Source: Solea solea
Lineage: Eukaryota > Chordata > Actinopteri > Pleuronectiformes > Soleidae
Assembly (NCBI RefSeq): GCF_958295425.1
Contig: NC_081136.1
Location: forward strand, 20,466,890-20,530,889
Direction: 5' to 3'
Length of the DNA: 64,000 bases
Under the pieces are notes generated by a model. It was not told where the DNA came from. It searched no databases and was given only the letters and a program-made list of their open reading frames with translations. Below, in pieces: positions 48,750-61,011 of the stretch (position 1 is its first letter; every line of letters starts with the position of its first letter). The position numbers were made by a program, and so were the translations under genes.

Positions 48750-50940
48750 AAGTCAGAGGAGAGGCAGAAGCTGGCAGAACTCCTTCCAGAAACGTGAGAC
48801 AAACTGCGGGCCAGTGTCAGAAACGATGTCGTTAGGGAAGCCATCAATTCTAAAAAATTGATTCATCATGACCTCTGCTGTCTCCTTAGCAGAGGGTAAC
48901 TTGGGAAGGGGAATGAAATGTGCCATTTTAGAGAACCGGTCCACCACAGTCAGGATGGTCGTGTTCCCATTTGAAGGAGGTAATCCAGTAACAAAGTCCA
49001 TAGAGATGTGGGACCAAGGCCGTTGAGGAACAGGCAGCGGTAGCAGCAGACCCATTTGGGCCCGAGTAGAGGTCATATTCTGGGCACACACTGGACAGGC
49101 CGCCACGTATTCGGAGACAGCCTCATCCATGTTCGGCCACCAGAACCGTTGCTTTATGACGTACACAGTACGTTTGACACCAGGATGGCATGTGATCTTT
49201 GAGGTGCGAGCCCAATGGATGACCTTGGAGCGTAATGACAGAGGAACAAACAAACGGTTAGGAGGACACCCACCAGGTGTCTGAGTCACAACATTGGCCC
49301 ACTTCACTTCTGATTCTATTTGCCATGACACTGCTCCAACCACACGGTTTCATGGAAGGATCGGTTTGAGTTCTTTGGCAGCAGGTTCAGGGTCATAAAG
49401 GCGTGACAGAGCGTCTGGTTTTGCATTTTGTGAGCATGGTCGAAAAGACAGAGTGAAGTTAAATCTATTAAAAAAAATAGTGTCCATCGAGCCTGACGTG
49501 AGTTGAGTCTCTTAGCTGTGCAAATGTATAGGTTTTTATGGTCTGTCCAAACAAGAAAAGGTTGCTCCGCCCCCTCCAACCAATGTCTCCACTCCTCTAA
49601 CGCTGCCTTTACTGCCAACAGTTCTTTGTTTCCCACATCATAATTTCTTTCAGCAGGTGTCAACTTACGTGACATCAGTGGAGTAAAACAAATGAAATTG
49701 CATAATTTCGGTGACCCGGATCGGTTCAGTGCAATGAGTCACTCTGAACAATAACCGACCGTCCAAAGCAGTCGCTTTGACAGGATGAGTCAGCGGAATA
49801 GTTTTAACTTGGTTCAGTTGTGCTATATTCCAGTGCATGAGACTCTCGTCTGCACCAAAGTTGATTAACGCCCTCTGAGTAACTACATGGTACATGGTCA
49901 TTTAAAGTGAGTGTTACTTGAGTCAGAGGTCGAGGAGGAAAATCAGAGGAAATCCTGCTCACCAGCGCCCTCCTCTTAGCAGGTGAGCTCGATCTTTTAC
50001 CGGACAGGTGGCGAGTAGATGTCCTTGTTGTCCACAGTAAAAACAGCCCTCCTGCCACTGGCGCTGTCCCCCCTCCGGAGTGATTTGAATTCCCCCCAGC
50101 TGCATTGGCTCCTCCCGAGCATGGGGTGGCGCTGTCATCCCAGAACTCACCAACGTGAAGCCCAAAGAAGTCCTTTGAGGCAGGATCCTTGGTGAGTGCC
50201 CCTGGTGACTGGGAGGAGCTGCCGTTCACCGTGCTCTCTCCCCCTCCTCTTGTAGTCTGTTGTCCACTCTAATCGACATGTCTATGACAGCTTCCAGGTC
50301 CTGGGGAAGCCCGAATGGCGCCAAATGATCCTTGATAGGTTCTGAGAGTCCATTCATGAATGTGCCTATTAAAGCTTGTGTGTTCCACCCGCTGTCCGCA
50401 GCTACGGTGCGAAATTCTGTGGCATAATCTACCACCTGGCAGTTACGCTGTTTAATTTGCATTAGGAGTCTAGATGCTTTGCTCGCAGGTGATGTATGAT
50501 CAAAAATTCTACTCAATGTCTCTTGAAATAGCGAGAGTGATTGACAGACGCTTGAATCTCTGGTCCATTCGGCTGTAGCCCAAGCTGCGGCTCTGCCGGT
50601 TAAGTGGGACACCATGAACGCCACTTGAGCCTGGTCTGACACAAAGGCGGTCGGGTTGTGTCTAAAATGCAGGTCGCACTGGACTAAAAAAGTTCTGCAG
50701 TCGCCTGGGGCTCCGGAAAACTTCTCCGGGGGGGCCAAAGCCAGCGAAGTTGGAGCTGCACGTTCCCTCTGATGAAGCCTCCGTAGGACTCTCCGCCGGT
50801 GGTGTATTCGACACCAGTCCCGAGGTGAGAGAGGACTGTAGTTGTCCTGCCAGGTGATTGATCTGTGTGGTGACGGTGGCTTGAAAAAACATTCACTGGG
50901 AGGATACAAAACCATTAACGAAAAGCACTCTTCAGGAGGA
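48750..50940 (-). mobile_element. Ty3/gypsy retrotransposon remnant without reverse transcriptase
   Basis: On the minus strand, a gag-like domain (50226-50915, with FSGAPGDCRTFLVQCDLHF and TGRAAAWATAEW) is followed by a CCHC knuckle CFYCGQQGHLLATC. Next come a protease-like piece (ALINFGADESLMHWN), an RNase H piece ([20 protein letters not shown] and TDHKNL) and the integrase zinc and core domains (HPGVKRTVYVIKQRFWWPNM, DFVTGLPPSNGN, SDTGPQF). The protease has N-F-G where active enzymes have D-S/T-G. The reverse transcriptase is missing: protease and RNase H sequences abut near 49670. No LTRs were found. It is inactive. Confidence 0.85.
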
Positions 50941-51796
50941 TTAAACTATTCTAAATTTGCATAAACTGAACCAGGGAAGCATGAATGACATTGACTATGA
51001 GAAAACTTGACGACATAGCTCATAGACGAAACAAGACAAACTGACGACATGACAGGGGAAGACCAGGACTATTTAAGCAAGGTGGAAGTGGTAACAGGTG
51101 AATACAAACAGGGGCGGGGCAGACAATCACAGTGGTGGGAAGTCACAGAAGGGAAGGAGGTCAGGCTCTGAAACGAGAGGGAAAGGTGAATACAAAATAA
51201 AACAGGAAGTGCATATGGAAAATAAAATATGAGTGAGCTACCTAACAAATCTGGCGAGATATTATACTTGGTATCAATATTAATAGAGTCACATCTTAGA
51301 AGCAACCTTTTTTTATTTTGAGCAAACAATTTTTGTCATGTATCACTTAAACTTAAATAAGCACCCTTTCACAAAAAATTAAACAATTTGGTCTCACAGA
51401 ACCTGGATCGGGTTAGAAAAGACACTGTGTTGCCTATACTTAAGTTAGTCCATATTTATAGCCCAGCAATTTATTTCAGTCTAAAGTAGAGTTCTGAGGC
51501 CGATTCCCAATCATGTGGTTGCTGTAATCCATTTTGTTCGACAGTTTGTTACACATAATCCTGAATGTCTAGATCGCCACATGAAGAAGTTGTTTGGCTT
51601 GACTCAGGAAACCCATTTAGTTCCCGTTTTCAACAGTTAATCCACAGTCCCTTGAAACAAACCTGTACATAAGCAGGAGAGGAAAAGTTGAAGTTGTATA
51701 AATAGATTTTATACAGAAAAGTGAAAGTAAACTAAGACAGACATCAAGCCAATAACTTACAGTAGAAGGCAAAATTGATGTAATGTGTGAAAAAGT
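50941..51796. other. Spacer between retroelement remnants
   Basis: This probably includes the 5' untranslated region of the gypsy element (about 50940-51230). The rest is unassigned AT-rich sequence. Confidence 0.4.
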
Positions 51797-53900
51797 TCAG
51801 GGATGTGGGGGGGGGGGGGGGGGGGTGTTCTTGATAAGGGAGCTGTTCACCAGCCTGATGGCCTGTGGGTAGAAGCTGTTTGTCATCCTTGTGGTTCTGG
51901 ATCTCAGACTTTGGTAGTGTCTGCCTGATGGCAGCAGCGTGAAGATTCTGTGCTGTGGGTATGTATTGTCTTTTATGATGTTGTGTGTTCTTCTTCTGGC
52001 CCTGGTGGAGTAAATGTCCTTAAGTGAGGGGAAGGCTGCTCCAGAGATGGACTGTGCAGTTTTGATCACGCGCCTTCCTGTCTTGGGCAGTGCAGTTTCC
52101 ATACCAGACTGTGATGAAGCTGGTGAGGATGCTTTCGACCGTGCATCTGTAGAAGTTGCTGAGAATTTTGGATGACATGCCAAATTTTTCAGCCTCCTTA
52201 GGAAGTACAGTCGCTGCTGAGCTTTTTTAATCCTCTGCTGTGTATTGTGAGACCAGGTGAGGTCCTCACAGATGTAAGTCCCGAGGAATTTCTTGCCTAT
52301 TCACAGTACACTCTTCCTCCTTGGGTCAATGATCATCTCCTTGGTCTTTTCTGCATTCAAGGAGAGATTGTTGTCCTGACACCAGGCCACAAGTTCAGCC
52401 ACCTCTCTTCTGTACGCTGTCACCTACCCACCAGTGACTGTAGTATCGTATCTATACTGGTGTTGTTCTGGGTGGCCACACAGTCATAGGTGAAGAGGGT
52501 GTACAGCAGGGGACTCAGCACGCAGCCCTGGGGGATCCCTATGCTTACAGTTCTTGTTTGTGATGTACGGTTGACGACCCTGACTGACTGGGGTCTGTCT
52601 CTGAGAAAGCTCAGCACCCAGTTACAGAGAGAAGGTGTCAGTCCAAGGGTGAGGAAAAAGTTTGTGTGGAATGACTGCGTTAAACGCAGAACTGAAGTCG
52701 ATGAAGAGCAGCCTGACGTACGTGTGCTTGGCCTCTAATTAAGTGAGGGTGGTGTGGATGACGGTATTAATGGACGGTCAGTGGACCGGTTCTGGCGATA
52801 CACAAACTGTAAAGGGTCCTCTCGAAACACTTTCATCACTATAGGGGTGAGTGCAATGGGACGATAGTCATTCAGGCAGGTCACAGAGTTTTTCTTTGGA
52901 AGGGGCACAATGGTGGTGGACTTGAAGCAGGTGGGAACAACAGCTTGTGCTAGTGACTGGTTGTAGATATCGGCAAGCACATCAGCCAGCTCCGATGAGC
53001 AGACCCTGAGGGAATGCCCCGAGATGTTGTCTGGGCCGGCTGCTTTCTGTGGGTTTATTCTCCTCAGAGCTGTACACACCTCTGCTGTTGTCACGGTGAG
53101 TGGTGAGTCCTGTGCACGCTCTGTGGTCAGAGGTCCTACCTGTTGGTTGGTGTTGAGGGTCTCAAAGCGGGCGTAGAACTCATTCAGCTCATCTGGTAGG
53201 GAGGGCTGGGTGGTTGTGCTCCCCTGCTGGTAGTCTGTGATGTGTTGTAGACCTTGCCAAATGCGTCGGGAATCTGCGGTGGAGTAGAAACCCTCTAGCT
53301 TCAGTCTGTATTGCCTCTTGGCATCTCTGATGGACCTACTGTTATGATGGAACTTAATAGTCAATCCAGGGGTTTTGGTTTGGGGAAGTCCTGCAACGTT
53401 TTGTGGGTACAATGTTTTCCTCACATGTACTAATGTAGCCCTTTACACTGGAAGCATATTGCTCCAACTAGCAGCAGCTTTAAAAATGTCCCAATTTGTA
53501 CTCCCAAAGCAGTCCTGAAGCACCAGTTCAGTCTCTTCATTCCACACTGTAACAGTAGTACTTACTGGGGGGGCTTGCTTGAGGCGTTGTCTGTATGCAG
53601 GGAGGAGGAAAGCTGAGATGTGGTCGGACTGACCAAAGTGAGGCACAGCCTTGTAGGCTCCCCTTACGTTGCAGTAGACCTGGTCCAGAGTGTTGTTCTC
53701 GCTCATCGGAAAGTTCAATTGTTGGTGGTATTTGTATTTGGTATTATTAGCCGGTGTCCGGGTGTGCGGTTTCGTGCCTCAGTGCCGTGGCAGTGTCCGC
53801 CTGCGGCGGGATGTAAACACACAATAAAAACACAACACTGAACTCCCTGGGCAGGTAGAAGGGTCTGCATTTCACCGTCAAAAGTTTGATATCAGTTGAG
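51797..53900 (-). mobile_element. Degraded L2/jockey-like non-LTR retrotransposon
   Basis: On the minus strand an endonuclease remnant (LTVKCRPFYLPREFSVVFLL and NNTLDQVYCNVRGAYKAVPH) leads into the reverse transcriptase: KAAGPDNISGHSLR, VPLPKKNSVTCLNDYRPIAL, then [20 protein letters not shown]. Next, the catalytic FADD box is damaged. The C-terminal end reads RIFTLLPSGRHYQSLRSRTT and FYPQAIRLVNSSL. Frameshifts and internal deletions make it inactive. A run of 19 G's (51807-51825) lies at its 3' end. Confidence 0.85.
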
Positions 53901-54415
53901 CAGAGATCCACGCATTGATTCAGGCCTTTCTGCAGAACATCACTGAAGCAGAATCTCAGCAAACACTGGTGTTCATGGCTGCCATTGAAGTGTCCAGCAT
54001 CTCTGAGACCTAAGAACAAGTCCATCCAAAACTGAGCCCTAGGAATGCATAAATCAAAGCTGAGTATTTTACACCAGGAGGAAATAATGACTGTGCAACC
54101 TAAAACTACAAGTATTATTAGAAAAATGGGGATACAGACCATATAAAAATAAACCAATAATAAATATATATGGCTCACTCTACATTAAAATTAAGCAGTT
54201 CTAACAAACATTTGCAGGGGAAGCAGCTGTTTTTGTACTTTGATGAAGCCATGCCAAAATTTGTGTATATGCCTACAATTTACACAAAATTGTGGTGGAG
54301 TGGAGTGGCTCAGTGGCTAATGTAATTTTGCCCGAAATTGTTGTTATACATTTTGCATTAATTATTTGCTGATGTACAGGTAATTATTTGCGTATTTTTA
54401 TTTTACTTACCTCCC
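53901..54415. other. Spacer between mobile elements
   Basis: It may include more of the non-LTR element's 5' part. Nothing else is recognisable. Confidence 0.4.
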
Positions 54416-55176
54416 TTACCTGAAAAAGGACCACCATGACTCGATACGCTGATTCCCTGTTGACGAACCATAGCTGTGACTTGACGAACCAGCATAGTAG
54501 TCTGTGTGCTCGTGACGGAGGGTGCATCGTATGACTGCCATTGTGCCTTTTTCTGTCCCAAAGTCAGTTCTTAATCTCATTGGGATCACACCGACACTCT
54601 TGACACAATTAATGTAGTTGTGAGCTATGACAGACGGGCTGTTGTTGGCATTCCCACAAACAAGCCACACACTAGAAAAGCCATCGATACATCCGGACAG
54701 GGCCAAACCAATGGTCTTTAGCTGGTCGTAGCCATCTACGTGTCATAAGTAGTTTGGACCCATTGAGTGATATGTGCGTCTCGTAAACCTCCGATATCTT
54801 CTCGAATCCGTCCCTTGAGGATGCAGTTTTCGCAACAATATCATCATCACGTCACGTTTAACACGTAGTTTGTGCTTCTGTTGAAGTACTGCCACATAGT
54901 CCGATAGCCCCACAGTTGCCCGGGACCTTGCGATTCCAAGAGAATTGCGCGTCTCACTTCAGCTTGTGGGGAATATCCTTTTCTTCGTAACAAGCCTGCC
55001 TCCTTTAAATGCGTCTTCAATGTGCGGCTACTCATTGTGATCTGGTGATAAGTTGTATAAGTATCATATTCATGCCCTGCATCAAAATAACTTTTGATAG
55101 GCTCAGGTAGTGAAAGTTTGTTGGCGGCCATTGCTTTAAAAAATAGTTTTCTTCCTGCTAAAAAGATAAGGGTCAA
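54416..55176 (-). pseudogene. Integrase-core protein gene, broken
   Basis: Two halves of a protein type common in fish genomes lie in order. The N-terminal half (54847-55130) includes LPEPIKSYFDAGHEYDTYTT, SSRTLKTHLKEAGLLRRKGY and a GPGQLWGYR block. The C-terminal half (from about 54760 down) holds the integrase core: HVDGYDQLKTIGLALSGCID, then RTDFGTEKGTMAV and GNQRIESWWSFFR. A frameshifted joint connects them, and a TGA stands where a tryptophan (YLWH) is expected just before the DGYD motif. The lineage (transposon or domesticated family) is not clear to me. Confidence 0.7.
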
Positions 55177-55267
55177 CTTTCATCCAATCAGCAACTCGTT
55201 TGTCATTGGCAACGCGTCCAATCAGTGACGGCCTCTACCGACTCTTTTGTCCCGCCTCTTCCGGTAT

Positions 55268-55520
55268 GAGTTAATGTTGTACTGCTTTGTCTAAATATTA
55301 TTGGGAATTGCGCTTCTCGGCCACAGCTTTATGTTGTACTGCTTTGTCTTAATGTTGCTGTGTTTTGCACTTCTCGGCCACCTCTTAATGTTGTAGTGAT
55401 TTGTCTTAATGTTGTAGTGATTCGTCTTAATGTTGTAGTGATTTGTCTTAATGTTGTAGTGATTCGTCTTAATGTTGTAGTGATTCGTCTTAATGTTGCT
55501 GTGCTTTGCACTTCTCGGCC
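55268..55520. repeat. 21-base minisatellite with flanking related blocks
   Basis: About five tandem copies of TTAATGTTGTAGTGATTTGTC (with T/C variants) lie at about 55386-55490. They are flanked on both sides by a longer related unit ending in GCACTTCTCGGCC, which occurs three times. Confidence 0.85.
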
Positions 55521-55524
55521 AACG

Positions 55525-56467
55525 TAGGTATACCTCAAGACCAACACAATTTACAAACTTAAAGCATGTCTGCTAAGACCGAAGATTACGATAAGAAATG
55601 GACCACATGTTTTTGGATTTATTTTCTTTTTATAAAAGTGAGTCAAGTAGATCTCTCCTTCTTCAAATCTCTTTATTGCTTTACGAGCCACCAAGACCTT
55701 TTATAATTACAGTAAATTCTCCGTCTGTATTCTATGCACAAACACATTTTCAATGGGTAAACCTAACTGAATCTGCCAGCGATTTGATTTCACTCTGCAG
55801 ACATTTTGGCCTGGGTGAGATGGGATCTGGCATTGGCCCGGCCAGCCAAAAGTCATTAGGCACCATTACTGGATAGCCATTGCTCCTAGTAAACTTCAAG
55901 ATGCTCGTTTGTTGATACGTTTTACGATGCTCTGCATATGTCATCCGGATCATTGGTCTGATTGTGGCACAATCCAGTTGCATACAGAGGCATTTTGATC
56001 TACTTGTGTTCATGTCTCCATCAAATGGGAGGTGACTACACTCTTTGCAGAGTCATACTCAATTTATTGGCAGTGTGGCATAGTTGTACTATTGTGCTTC
56101 TAAACTGGTGATCATAAACTCAACATGATTAAATTCTATGACTCGCTGTCCTAAAACCTCTTCCGCACATATCAAGTCGATTGTGTTATAGTGGTAAGCA
56201 TAGCTGCTGTTTTATAAACGTGCGACACTTCTACATACTCTTTGACTAGAGTGATAGCACACTGCAGGGCTTTTGTTACGAGCCACCAAGACCTTTCATA
56301 AGTACAGTCATGCTGTGTCTGTATTCTATGCGCAAACACGATTTCACTGGGGTTTGCAGTGCGACAGCCTTGAAAATTGTACTTTGCTTCTTACTGGAGG
56401 AGGGAAGGTTAAATATCTTAAATATCTAACTGGTGATCATAAACTCAACATGACTAAATTCTATGAC
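55525..56467 (+). repeat. Fragments of the tRNA-cluster spacer and local duplications
   Basis: Positions 55525-55640 are homologous, in the same orientation, to arm A at 47230-47345 (shared ATAAGAAATGGACCACATGT). The block around 55685-55755 (GAGCCACCAAGACCTTTTAT) recurs at 56279-56349, and TGGTGATCATAAACTCAACA at 56105 recurs at about 56423. No gene is seen. Confidence 0.65.
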
Positions 56468-56820
56468 TCTCTGTCCAGATGCAAATGCTGCCCATTTGCA
56501 TCTGAAGAACAAAAGATACTCTTTTGATGACGAGAATGTCCACATTCTGGCCAAGGCGGACATATGGTTTCAAAGAGGAATGAAATCATCTTCATTTTTT
56601 TACCTAGAAAACCATCACACAACAGAGAAGGTGGCCTAAGACACCAACTATTAGTCACCTACAATGCTGCCCTTAGCTCTTTTCCATTAGGGGTCAACAC
56701 TCAACCACTGACAAACAAAGGTGAACTCCAACACACATTAGCAGAATGTGCCTCTTGGATGAGAGGGGAAATGTCTTCAACTTACCTCAAGCAAGACCAC
56801 TTGATAAAAAGAAAATGAAT

Positions 56821-56863
56821 GCAATGGCCGTGAAAGGTCCTGGGTTCAAATCCCAGAAAAGCC
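56821..56863 (+). pseudogene. tRNA 3' half in cluster spacer
   Basis: GTGAAAGGTCCTGGGTTCAA followed by ATCCCAGAAAAGCC keeps a fully paired T arm and a short 3' strand like tRNA-Pro but has no 5' half. Copies recur at about 59640 and 62082, and an inverted one lies at about 45815. Confidence 0.7.
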
Positions 56864-57381
56864 TTTTAAACAGCAGTGTTTCAACCATGAAGTTTGTATG
56901 AAGTTTGTCCTTGCCAAATGTACTGAATGTGACAGACGTGGTACCGCAAGTTTGAAGAGGGTGGAGTTTAGTAGTTTCATTTGCGCACACACACCAGTGG
57001 GCAAACACATCAAATGCAAGCCAAGGAAAGTGGGCCTGCGTACACCAAGGCAGCAATGGGTATGAATGGGCGCGAGTTGTTTGCTATGGGGTATGCCAGT
57101 CCTTGACGTGTCCAGGGATTTGAACCATCAACTGTTCTGTTACTAGCCAAATGACACTCCAGATAGTACAGCAGGTGAGGCACAACAGATGCAGACAGTC
57201 TTTAGTCAGCTTCCCCACCACATTATACCAAAGGGGGCACTGAAGAAGGATCTGTTCGGAAGCTTTCTGACTTCTGAGCTGCTCACAGCAACAGGACAAG
57301 CTCGCAGTCTTTTTCCAAGCTGTGCCTCATTTCATTCTTCATCAATTTGGCAAGAGTAAATACTAGGTATTGTTCAAAGTC

Positions 57382-57453
57382 AGGTTCCACCGAGATTTGA
57401 ACTCGGATCGCTGGATTCAGAGCCCAGAGTGCTAACCATTACACCATGGAACC
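57382..57453 (-). tRNA. tRNA-Gln (CTG), unit 0
   Basis: This 72-base tRNA has an intact GGTTCCA/TGGAACC acceptor stem, anticodon loop CTCTGAA (CTG), T arm GAGTTCAAATCTC and discriminator T. It is the same as the later copies by eye. It carries glutamine to CAG codons. No clear TTTT stop lies within 40 bases downstream. Confidence 0.95.
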
Positions 57454-58092
57454 ACTGGGATCTCACCTGTGCAGTTGAAATGTTGTTAAAGGGTATACAG
57501 TCAGGAAGGCCCTGCATTCAGGTGACAGTCTTTCCCTGGAGTGGTGGGTGAGAATCCTACGTCTCTCAGTAAAACTTTCCATCTGGATTGTGGTCTGGGC
57601 TGTTTCACAAAACATCATACCACTCTGGTCAGAAGCTGGATATTTTTTACACTTGTTCTGTGAGGTGTCTCTCAGGTGACCCCAACGACGGTCATTCCCA
57701 ACTTGACTCAGGTGAAACTAACTACCCGGAAGTGGGTCAGAGTGTGTACGACCTGCGTTGTTCAATGGAGCATTCTCTTTACATGTATCCTGCATACAGA
57801 GACTAAATACCTGGATTTTTTTTTCTATCCACAAGACAGTCAGAAGTGAAGAAGCCTCGTGGATGAGTGTTAAAACATCTTCGACCTAACTCCAGCAAGT
57901 CTAGTTGTCTACAGCAAACTCCTGACAATGACCTGGATGACTAAGAACCTTCACAGACAGAACATAAAACATAGTCCAACAGTATCATTTCCCAATTTCC
58001 CTTTTCTTTTTAACTTCATCTGGTGATCTTGTAATATTTCTCACATAAAATCTGTAACGGGACACCTACATAGAATACGGCTCAACGTCCGT

Positions 58093-58164
58093 GGCTCGTT
58101 GGTCTAGGGGTATGATTCTCGCTTAGGGTGCGAGAGGTCCCGGGTTCAAATCCCGGACGAGCCC
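58093..58164 (+). tRNA. tRNA-Pro (AGG), unit 0
   Basis: This is a complete 72-base proline tRNA with anticodon loop TTAGGGT (AGG) and all stems paired (T stem CCGGG/CCCGG). It is the only AGG copy in arm B; the 2442-base units have lost this gene together with about 375 bases of flank. Its partner in arm A is at 44509-44580. Confidence 0.96.
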
Positions 58165-58569
58165 TGTACTGCCCCGTTCGTCTGTGAGTACGTCACACTC
58201 ACCTGCAACATCCTTTTGGTTCAAATCTCAGAAAAGCCTTTCACACAGCAGTGTTTCAACCGTTAAGTTTGTCCTTGCCAAATGTACTGAATGACTCACA
58301 GAGTCAAGACAAGCCCTTCACGGCACTATAAAGTCCGTCCTTACTAATGCAAGTGGTTTGTGACTGTGGTGGTATTGCATATTTAAAGTGGCAAACTCTA
58401 TGAACCTGTGAACCATGATCAATAGCGATCTTGAATGAAAGTGGACATAAAGAGAAATAAAGACATTGGAAGAACTTGACTCACCTTTATAAAAAGAAAA
58501 GGAATCCAAAAACATGTGGTCCATTTCTTATCGTCTTAGCAGACATGCTTCCCTGGAGAAATGTGTAAA

Positions 58570-58639
58570 TTTGGTTGGTCTTGAGGTATAATTCTCACTT
58601 TGGCTGAAAGAGGTCCCACATTCAAAATCCCACACCAAA
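58570..58639 (+). pseudogene. tRNA-Pro pseudogene, unit 0
   Basis: This is a decayed proline tRNA reading TTTGGTTGGTCTTGAGGTAT. The outer six bases of the acceptor (TTTGGT/ACCAAA) still pair, but the T arm does not. The same pseudogene recurs in every unit and in arm A. Confidence 0.8.
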
Positions 58640-58754
58640 CATTCACTGAACTATTGCAAGCATAAATCCTCATCAATGTGTGTCCTTTGTGATTCTTGAC
58701 GAGTATTTCTCACATAAAATCTGTAACAGGAGACCTACATAGAACATTTTCGGA

Positions 58755-58826
58755 GGCTCGTTGGTCTAGGGGTATGATTCTCGCTTTGGGTGCGAGAGGT
58801 CCCGGGTTCAAATCCCGGACGAGCCC
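58755..58826 (+). tRNA. tRNA-Pro (TGG), unit 1
   Basis: This is a complete 72-base proline tRNA with anticodon loop TTTGGGT (TGG). The acceptor, D, anticodon and T stems are all paired and the discriminator is C. It is the first gene of unit 1, upstream of and divergent from tRNA-Leu. It reads CCA and probably other CCN codons. Confidence 0.96.
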
Positions 58827-59186
58827 TCTGCAGGTGTAACGTTTGAGAAGTTTGTTTGGATGCTCCCTATTTCGTTGGACTTGCGGTACGATTCTTGCAG
58901 AAAGGCCTTTCACACAGCACCGTTTCAACCATGAAACCAGTCCAGTCTGTGCCAAATGTAGTTAATGTGACAAAGCTGTTATCTCACATGCTTAAAGAGT
59001 CGTTTCATTTGCGCACGCACCCAAATGCAGGGAATCCAAGGAGCAGTGGGCACCACCTGAGTACACCAAGGGAGCAATGGGTGCGAGTTGTTTGCTATGC
59101 GCTATGCCAGTTGTTGACGTGTCTAGGGATTTCAACGCCCAACTGTTCTCTTATGAGGCAAATTCCGGCTGCCCCAAAAGGTATCC

Positions 59187-59269
59187 TGTCAGAAGTGGGA
59201 TTCGAACCCACGCCTCCATGGGAGACTGCGACCTGAACGCAGCGCCTTGGACCGCTCGGCCATCCTGAC
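59187..59269 (-). tRNA. tRNA-Leu (CAG), unit 1
   Basis: This 83-base tRNA has a long variable arm, anticodon CAG and B box GGTTCGAATCC (closer to consensus than the arm A copy). A TTTT run (59176-59179, minus strand) follows the 3' end at about eight bases and should stop Pol III. Confidence 0.96.
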
Positions 59270-60197
59270 TTGGCGGGGGTAGTCGCGACTTGTCCAGACC
59301 GGGCTGCTCATTTGCATCTGAACAACAAAAGATACTCTTTTGATGACGAGAATGTCCACATTCTGGCCAAGGGGGACATATGGTTTGAAAGAGGAATGAA
59401 ATCATCTTCATTTTTTTACCTAGAAAACCATCACACAACAGAGAAGGTGGCCTAAGACACCAACTATTAGTCACCTACAATGCTGCCCTTAGCTCTTTTC
59501 CATTAGGGGTCAACACTCAACCACTGACAAACTAAGGTGAACTCCAACACACATTAGCAGAGTGTGCCTCTTGGATGAGAGGGGAAATGTCTTCAACTTA
59601 CCTCAAGCAAGACCACTTGATAAAAAGAAAATGAATGCAATGGCCGTGAAAGGTCCTGGGTTCAAATCCCAGAAAAGCCTTTCACACAGCAGTGTTTCAA
59701 CCATGAAGTTTGTATGAAGTTTGTCCTTGCCAAATGTACTGAATGTGACAGACGTGGTACCGCAAGTTTGAAGAGGGTGGAGTATAGTAGTTTTATTTGC
59801 GCACACACACCAGTGGGCAAACACATCAAATGCAAGCCAAGGAAAGTGGGCCTGCGTACACCAAGGCAGCAATGGGTGTGAATGGGCGCGAGTTGTTTGC
59901 TATGGGGTATGCCAGTCCTTGACGTGTCCAGGGATTTGAACCACCAACTGTTCTGTCACTAGCCAAATGACACTCCAGATAGTACAGCAGGTGAGGCACA
60001 ACAGAGGTAGACAGTCTTTAGTCGGCTTCCCCACCCCATTATACCAAAGGGGGCACTGAAGAAGGATCTGTTCGGAAGCTTTCTGACTTCTGAGCTGCTC
60101 ACAGCAACAGGACAAGCTCGCAGTCTTTTTCCAAGCTGTGCCTCATTTCATTCTTCATCAATTTGGCAAGAGTAAATACTAGGTATTGTTCAAAGTC

Positions 60198-60269
60198 AGG
60201 TTCCACCGAGATTTGAACTCGGATCGCTGGATTCAGAGCCCAGAGTGCTAACCATTACACCATGGAACC
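60198..60269 (-). tRNA. tRNA-Gln (CTG), unit 1
   Basis: This is a complete 72-base glutamine tRNA, identical by eye to the unit 0 and unit 2 copies. Confidence 0.95.
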
Positions 60270-61011
60270 ACTGGGATCTCACCTGAGCAGTTGAAATGTT
60301 GTTAAAGTGTATACAGTCAGGAAGGCCCTGCATTCAGGTGACAGTCTTTCCCTGGAGTGGTGGGTGAGAATCCTACGTCTCTCAGTAAAACTTTCCATCT
60401 GGATTGTGGTCTGGGCTGTTTCACAAAACATCATACCACTCTGGTCAGAAGCTGGATATTTTTTACACTTATTCTGTGAGGTGTCTCTCAGGTGACCCCA
60501 ACGACGGTCATTCCCAACTTGACTCAGGTGAAACTAACTACCCGGAAGTGGGTCAGAGTGTGTACGACCTGCGTTGTTCAATGGAGCATTCTCTTTACAT
60601 GTATCCTGCCTACAGAGACTAAATACCTGGTTTTTTTTACTCACCTGCAACATCCATTTGGTTCAAATCTCAGAAAAGCCTTTCACACAGCAGTGTTTCA
60701 ACCGTTAAGTTTGTCCTTGCCAAATGTACTGAATGACTCACAGAGTCAAGACAAGCCCTTCACGGCACTATAAAGTCCGTCCTTACTAATGCAAGTGGTT
60801 TGTGACTGTGGTGGTATTGCATATTTAAAGTGGCAAACTCTATGAACCTGTGAACCATGATCAATAGCGATCTTGAATGAAAGTGGACATAAAGAGAAAT
60901 AAAGACATTGGAAGAACTTGACTCACCTTTATAAAAAGAAAAGGAATCCAAAAACATGTGGTCCATTTCTTATCGTCTTAGCAGACATGCTTCCCTGGAG
61001 AAATGTGTAAA

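Noticed and set aside
51807..51825. Run of 19 G's as a G-quadruplex regulator
   Set aside because: It lies in the 3' end of a dead retroelement with no nearby gene; homopolymer length in assemblies is also unreliable.
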